The notes beneath the pieces are model-generated. The model saw nothing but the letters and a program-made list of their open reading frames with translations, ran no database searches and was not told the DNA's origin. Positions 60,440 to 64,000 of a stretch of 64,000 nt of DNA are shown here, piece by piece; within the stretch, counting starts at the first letter, position 1, and each line of letters begins with the position of its first letter. The position numbers and the translations under genes are program-made. This stretch comes from Pseudomonas gingeri (lineage in GTDB: Bacteria; Pseudomonadota; Gammaproteobacteria; Pseudomonadales; Pseudomonadaceae), in contig NZ_JACAPR010000013.1 of assembly GCF_013385635.1 (NCBI RefSeq), positions 360,894 to 424,893 on the forward strand. Direction: 5' to 3'.

Positions 60440-60758
60440 GTGGGTTCACCCTTGCGTTTAAATCGTGAAAATGCGGATTTTCAGTCCTGGCTGATGTGCA
60501 GGGGAAACAGCCCACGACTTTGCACGTCGGACCGATAAATCAGTCTCTACCTACCTGGAGAGTGATGCCTACTGTCAGAAATGACAGTTCGAAGGACCTT
60601 TGATCGGAAACCGGCCGTGGAGCCGGTGTCATCGGCAGGGTCTGGACAGGCTATCTGGCATTCGGCTACTGCAAAAAAACCATCACCCAACCGGTGCGGC
60701 CTTTACACTAGACTCAGGGCTCCAGGACCCCACTTGCGGGGTCGGCCAGGAGGGCCTT
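60440..60758. other. 319-bp gap with an inverted repeat
   Basis: No gene is supported here. It contains the ACTGTCA/TGACAGT dyad listed separately and, just before the next gene, a short hairpin (GACCCC...GGGGTC near 60727-60743). It should carry the promoters of both divergent neighbours. Confidence 0.4.
60571..60588. promoter_or_regulatory. Perfect inverted repeat ACTGTCA-GAAA-TGACAGT
   Basis: Seven-base arms at 60571-60577 and 60582-60588 with a four-base spacer, about 170 bp upstream of the secreted small protein. The half-site TGACAGT is compatible with several regulators. It is not a Pho box, because those are direct repeats. Confidence 0.5.
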
Positions 60759-61085
60759 ATGAAGTACCTGTCGAGTTGTGCCTGCATCCTTCTGCTCGCC
60801 GCCGGTGTGTCCGGCCCGGGCCAGGCCGCGGAGGCCACGCCGGTCGGCTGCGTCGAAGTCAGTGTCGGTGGCTACAAGGCGCCCGACTACAACTGCCTGA
60901 GTCAGCAGATGAGCAGCCCGGAGAGTGCCGAAGCCAATCAGAAAAACCAGGAAGCCCTGAAGGCCGGCATCAGCAAAAAAGCGCCGCACCAGGTCGGCCT
61001 GGCCACCCCGGCGGCGACCAGTATCCGCATGGGCAATACCTTCGGTACCTCGGTAAAGCCACAACGGCCGCCATCGGGGCAGTAG
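60759..61085 (+). CDS. Small secreted protein, uncharacterised
   Basis: A 108-residue protein. AGGAGG six to seven bases upstream fixes the start at 60759. Signal peptide 'YLSSCACILLLAAGVSGPGQ' with cleavage near 'GQA-AE'. The mature part is about 85 residues with one Cys pair ('PVGCVEVSVGGYKAPDYNCL'), a Gln/Asn-rich helix ('MSSPESAEANQKNQEALKAG') and a Pro-rich basic tail. No family recognised. It is near the type II secretion locus and exported, so it is a conceivable but unproven secretion substrate. Confidence 0.75.
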   Translation: MKYLSSCACILLLAAGVSGPGQAAEATPVGCVEVSVGGYKAPDYNCLSQQMSSPESAEANQKNQEALKAGISKKAPHQVGLATPAATSIRMGNTFGTSVKPQRPPSGQ

Positions 61086-61099
61086 GCCCGGCGGCCTGA

Positions 61100-61735
61100 T
61101 CAGGCGGCCTGCAGCACCCACTGCCGGGCCACGACCGCCAGCTCCGCCTTGGCCCGCTCCAAGGCCTCAAGACGAGCCTCGGCATCGGAAAACTGCAATG
61201 GCTGCGCGTCAACGAACTGCGGGTCCCGCACGCCGATAAAGGCAAACGCCGCTTTCAGCGCCGGGGTCAGCGCATCCATCCAGGCCATGGGATTGCCCGG
61301 CCGCAGGTCGGCGCCGCGACTGGTCAGGAACAGCACCTTCTGCCGGGTCAACTGGCCGACGATGCCTTCCGGGGTATTCAGGTAGGTCAGTTCGGTACGG
61401 GTGATGCTGTCGATAAAGGCCTTGAAAGTCGAAGGCATCGACCAGTTGTACATCGGCATCGCGAACAGACAGGCATCGGCCGCCATTACCCGCTTGCACA
61501 GGGCATCGGAGGACGCCAGCGTCTGCTTCATCGCCTCCGTGCGAGCCTGCGGATGGGTATAGGTCGCCACCGCGAATGCCTCGGTGACATGGGGCGGGGT
61601 TTCGACGCTCAGGTCCAGGTAATCGACTTCCAGCTCGACCCCCAGCTCGCGCAACTGCTCGATAAAGTGCCGGGACAACGCCCGGGAGTTGGACCATTCA
61701 CCTTTCGCGCTGGCGTCGACGTGCATCAGTTTCAT
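61100..61735 (-). CDS. azoR: FMN-dependent NADH:quinone reductase / azoreductase (AzoR)
   Basis: A 211-residue flavodoxin-fold protein. AzoR signatures: N-terminal phosphate-binding 'VDASAKGEWSNSRALSRHFI', FMN loop 'FAMPMYNWSMPSTFKAFIDS', and 'VLFLTSRGADLRPGNP'. The start at 61735 has AGAGG upstream. It reduces quinones and azo dyes by two-electron transfer in the cytoplasm, protecting against quinone stress. It is adjacent to an AhpD-like gene on the same strand (44 bp), and both are divergent from an ABM/cupin pair. Confidence 0.92.
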   Translation of the reverse strand: MKLMHVDASAKGEWSNSRALSRHFIEQLRELGVELEVDYLDLSVETPPHVTEAFAVATYTHPQARTEAMKQTLASSDALCKRVMAADACLFAMPMYNWSMPSTFKAFIDSITRTELTYLNTPEGIVGQLTRQKVLFLTSRGADLRPGNPMAWMDALTPALKAAFAFIGVRDPQFVDAQPLQFSDAEARLEALERAKAELAVVARQWVLQAA

Positions 61736-61779
61736 TGCAGATAACCTCTTTGGTACGGATGTAAGAGAAGAAGGTGGCT

Positions 61780-62220
61780 TCAGACCGCCAGCGGTTGGCG
61801 AAACGCCACGGCCAGGCGGTTCCAGCAATTGATCGCGGCAATCGCCATGCTCAGGTCCACCAGTTCGCGCTCGCTGAACTGCAGGCGGGCCTGGGCATAC
61901 AACTCGTCACTGACCGGATCGTGGGCCAGCAGGGTCAGGGCCTCGCTCCAGGCCAGCGCGGCCTGCTCGCGGGCGCTGTACAGCGGCGAGTCGCGCCAGG
62001 CCGGGATGCCGTACAGGCGCCGTTCGCTCTCGCCCCCGCCGCGGGCCTCCTGGCTGTGCAGGTCGGCGCAGAACGCGCAATGGTTGAGTTGCGAGACCCG
62101 CAGCTTCACCAGGTCCAGCAGCGGTTTTTCGATGGACAGGCCGAAGGTGGCCTCTTCCAGCAACAGCAACCCCTTGAGAGCCTGGGGTGACGCGGTATAG
62201 AAATCCAGGCGTGGCTCCAA
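61780..62220 (-). CDS. AhpD/carboxymuconolactone decarboxylase-family protein
   Basis: A 146-residue protein of the CMD fold. The redox motif 'LNHCAFCADLHSQEARGGGE' carries the CxxC and distal His typical of AhpD-like alkylhydroperoxidases, followed by 'AALAWSEALTLLAHDPVSDE' and 'LSMAIAAINCWNRLAVAF'. It probably has peroxidase or thiol-exchange activity. Located upstream of azoR in the same orientation. Confidence 0.9.
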   Translation of the reverse strand: MEPRLDFYTASPQALKGLLLLEEATFGLSIEKPLLDLVKLRVSQLNHCAFCADLHSQEARGGGESERRLYGIPAWRDSPLYSAREQAALAWSEALTLLAHDPVSDELYAQARLQFSERELVDLSMAIAAINCWNRLAVAFRQPLAV

Positions 62221-62477
62221 GGTGCGACTCCATCGTGATTCGTTGAGGGGGTTCGTTGACGTGATTCAGTGCTGCCCAGCCTAAGGGCCCGGTGCCGAAT
62301 GACGGATAGCCAATCCCGGCTTTTTTGCAGAGGCCACTTTTTGCAGAGGCCAACGGCACTTCGGGATTGGCCCGTGGGATTTGCCGGGAATTGGCTATAG
62401 GTCCGACGAGCCCCCCGCCCTACTCTTTGTTGACACCGCCCTGCTGTCGGGTCGGCCGTCACACAGGAGAGTCCAGA

Positions 62478-62753
62478 ATGTCCGCTCACGTGATCAACAT
62501 CGTTCGGTTCAAGGCGGTACCGGGGCGTAGCGAAGCCCTGGGACAGCATTTGAACGCACTGGTCGAAACACTGCGCCCGGCCCCCGGCTGCCTGGACTAT
62601 TCAGTGGTGTGTGGCGGTGAGTCCGGCGACTGGACCGTGACCGGACACTGGCAATCCCCCGACGCGCTGCAAGCGCATTTCCAGCTGCCGGCCTTGCAGG
62701 GCTTTATCGACCTGCTGGGCAGCCTGGCTTGCGGCATCGATTTCCAGCACTGA
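62478..62753 (+). CDS. Antibiotic biosynthesis monooxygenase (ABM) domain protein
   Basis: A 91-residue single ABM domain with ferredoxin-like fold: 'NIVRFKAVPGRSEALGQHLN', 'LVETLRPAPGCLDYSVVCGG' and 'DALQAHFQLPALQGFIDLLG'. Proteins of this type oxidise quinols or act as cofactor-free monooxygenases; YgiN of E. coli is a quinol monooxygenase of the same fold. AGGAGAG precedes the start. Divergent from the AhpD-like gene, followed by a cupin. Confidence 0.88.
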   Translation: MSAHVINIVRFKAVPGRSEALGQHLNALVETLRPAPGCLDYSVVCGGESGDWTVTGHWQSPDALQAHFQLPALQGFIDLLGSLACGIDFQH

Positions 62754-62803
62754 TCCCTACTCGCAATCTCTTACTCGCAATCTCTTACTCGAGAGCACCG
62801 ACC

Positions 62804-63223
62804 ATGAAAACCCTGAAACTCATCACCTCGACCCTCACCGCAGCAGTCCTTGTCGCCAGCACCGGCGCCTTTGCCCACGAAGCCGGCTCCAGCCAGGAAA
62901 AGATCACCGTGCTCGAGGAACATCCATTGCTCAATGCACCGGGCAAGAAGGCCATGATGCTGACGGTCGACTACCTGCCGGGCCAGGCCTCGATTGCCCA
63001 CAGGCACCAGGGCACGGCCATGGCCTATGTGCTCGAAGGCGAGATCATCTCCCAGGTCAAGGGCGGACCGGCGATCACCTACAAACCCGGGCAGTCCTGG
63101 TACGAACCGGCCGGCTCCGAACACCTGGTGTCGAAGAACGCCAGCAACAGCAAGCCGGCCAAACTGCTGGTGTTCATGTTCATGGACGAGAAAGACGCCG
63201 TGCTGATTCCGCTGAATCAGTAA
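62804..63223 (+). CDS. Exported cupin protein
   Basis: A 139-residue protein with a signal peptide ('LITSTLTAAVLVASTGAFA-HE'). The cupin motif 1 is 'IAHRHQGTAMAYVLEGEIIS' and motif 2 'PGQSWYEPAGSEHLVSKNAS', giving the metal-binding His/His/Glu/His set of small single-domain cupins. Periplasmic location is expected; its ligand or substrate is unknown. Lies 50 bp after the ABM gene. Its stop codon is followed at once by the hrp box of the next gene. Confidence 0.9.
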   Translation: MKTLKLITSTLTAAVLVASTGAFAHEAGSSQEKITVLEEHPLLNAPGKKAMMLTVDYLPGQASIAHRHQGTAMAYVLEGEIISQVKGGPAITYKPGQSWYEPAGSEHLVSKNASNSKPAKLLVFMFMDEKDAVLIPLNQ

Positions 63224-63252
63224 GGAACCCGATTCACGCTCCCGACCACTCA
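63224..63252 (+). promoter_or_regulatory. hrp box (HrpL-dependent promoter)
   Basis: GGAACC (63224-63229), a 16-base spacer, and CCACTCA (63246-63252) match the HrpL sigma-factor consensus GGAACC-N15/16-CCACNNA exactly. The site begins directly after the cupin stop codon and lies 114 bp upstream of the harpin-like start codon, in the correct orientation. HrpL directs transcription of Hrp-type type III secretion genes and effectors in plant-associated Pseudomonas. Confidence 0.85.
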
Positions 63253-63366
63253 CCGATACGCAAGCAGTCTTTCTCCGGACGCTGACCTCAGCGTCGTTTC
63301 GAGGAGTATTCCGGACTCGCTTGCGCGACGGGCATCTCACCACTGCGAGAACAAGGGAGCACACAC

Positions 63367-64000
63367 ATGTCGTTATCCGTAAACGGAGGTTCTGGGTTCA
63401 TTCCACAGAACCTCACGCCACACGAACATTCTCCAACGGCTGGCCACAACGGACAGAACAACCTTGCTGCCTCCTTGCTGTTCGGAGGTGGCAACGGTGG
63501 TGCGGTGAACTTTGCCCCGCCCTCGTCACGAATCGAGGGCACACATGACGCCTCACACGCATCGGCAGCCCATAACCGCTCGGTACAATCTCCCGGCAAT
63601 GAGTCCGAGGCCGGTGGCATGGACGAAGTCATCAAGCTGTTGCAGTCGCTGTTGCAAGCCTTGATGAAAATGATGGGCGGTAGTAACGCGGACGATGGCG
63701 ATAGCGACGGCGGCTCGGACAAAACCGCGGGCCCTGCCGGGGCTGGCAACAGCCGTCCATCGGGCAGTGGCGGCTCGCCCGCGCCGCAGAACCTCGCGGC
63801 GCAACCCGGCAACGGTCCGCAGAAAGCGCAAGGTGCCGACGGCGCCGCCAGTACGGCCGATGTCGGCAACGCCCCCAAGGGCATGCCCCAGAGCCTCTGG
63901 AAAGATTGCGTGGAGTCCGGCAAGAAATTCGGCGTCGATCCCTACGTACTGGCGGCGCAGTCCAAGCAGGAAAGCAACTTCGGCAAGGATCTTTCCGGCC
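63367..64000 (+). CDS. Harpin-like protein with a lytic-transglycosylase domain (HopP1-like), 3' end cut
   Basis: The first 211 residues are present and open to the window end. A GGGAG precedes the ATG. The N-terminal 170 residues are Gly/Ser/Asn/Gln-rich, with no signal peptide, as in type III-secreted harpins; in their middle is an amphipathic helix 'MDEVIKLLQSLLQALMKMMG' (about 85-104), the kind found in HrpW and HrpZ. From residue 172 a lytic transglycosylase (SLT) domain begins: 'LWKDCVESGKKFGVDPYVLA' and 'AQSKQESNFGKDLSG', where Glu202 is the expected catalytic residue. This plan is that of HopP1, a type III helper in P. syringae that helps the translocon cross the peptidoglycan. A perfect hrp box lies upstream. 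Confidence 0.85.
   Translation, partial: MSLSVNGGSGFIPQNLTPHEHSPTAGHNGQNNLAASLLFGGGNGGAVNFAPPSSRIEGTHDASHASAAHNRSVQSPGNESEAGGMDEVIKLLQSLLQALMKMMGGSNADDGDSDGGSDKTAGPAGAGNSRPSGSGGSPAPQNLAAQPGNGPQKAQGADGAASTADVGNAPKGMPQSLWKDCVESGKKFGVDPYVLAAQSKQESNFGKDLSG

Noticed and set aside
60571..60588. Reading ACTGTCA...TGACAGT as a Pho box
   Set aside because: Pho boxes are direct repeats; this is an inverted repeat with a four-base spacer.
63288..63923. A minus-strand open frame of about 211 codons opposite the harpin-like gene
   Set aside because: The plus strand carries a hrp box, a ribosome site, a harpin helix and SLT motifs; the minus-strand frame is a Pro/Cys-rich shadow.

Overview
The window is high-GC, gene-dense DNA of a Pseudomonas, most probably a plant- or soil-associated member of the P. 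fluorescens lineage. Three things support this: the gene order of a vreR-vreI-vreA / Hxc-type type II secretion locus that matches P. aeruginosa, the many REP-type palindromes of the 'gcgggcttgcccgc' kind, and a HrpL-type promoter in front of a harpin-like gene at the right edge. No tRNA, rRNA, CRISPR array or insertion sequence was seen.

Left part (1-8.3 kb): the N-terminal part of a betaine-type substrate-binding protein, a small XRE regulator, an unknown protein, a lipoprotein, an AraC regulator divergent from a short-chain dehydrogenase, a solitary phage-tail-assembly-like protein, and a TetR regulator facing an AbrB-family membrane protein across a palindromic operator.

8.5-14.1 kb: a DJ-1/PfpI protein followed by an oxidative-copper island: an exported multicopper oxidase, a 140-aa partner of unknown function and a tyrosinase, closed by a strong hairpin.

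14.2-19.4 kb: a GntR/HutC regulator divergent from an operon of a fumarase/aspartase-superfamily lyase, a C4-dicarboxylate symporter and a class II fumarase. The set suggests uptake of a succinylated or dicarboxylic compound, release of fumarate and conversion to malate. 19.5-28 kb holds ordinary accessory genes: SDR/AraC pair, secreted metallo-hydrolase, alpha/beta hydrolase, GNAT, LysR, secreted nuclease, methyltransferase and RarD.

28-39.9 kb: a ten-gene, largely translationally coupled operon under a divergent LysR regulator. It encodes two paralogous amino-acid-type binding proteins, an FAD oxidase, an aminotransferase, two permeases, an ATPase, a cysteine-dioxygenase-like cupin, a YfcG-type glutathione transferase, and a large fusion of four rhodanese modules to a cystathionine-lyase-type PLP enzyme. 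Together these read as an uptake and degradation system for cystine or another organosulfur compound.

40-46.5 kb: a two-component system divergent from an RND efflux pump that lacks an outer-membrane channel gene. 46.7-59.8 kb: the complete Hxc-type type II secretion system (C to M) with the VreA-VreI-VreR cell-surface-signalling regulators; no LapA-type substrate gene is adjacent. 60-63.2 kb: two small unknown proteins and a redox/quinone-stress set (azoreductase, AhpD-like, ABM, cupin). 63.2-64 kb: a perfect-match hrp box and the start of a harpin-like protein with a lytic-transglycosylase domain, a probable type III secretion helper protein cut by the window end.
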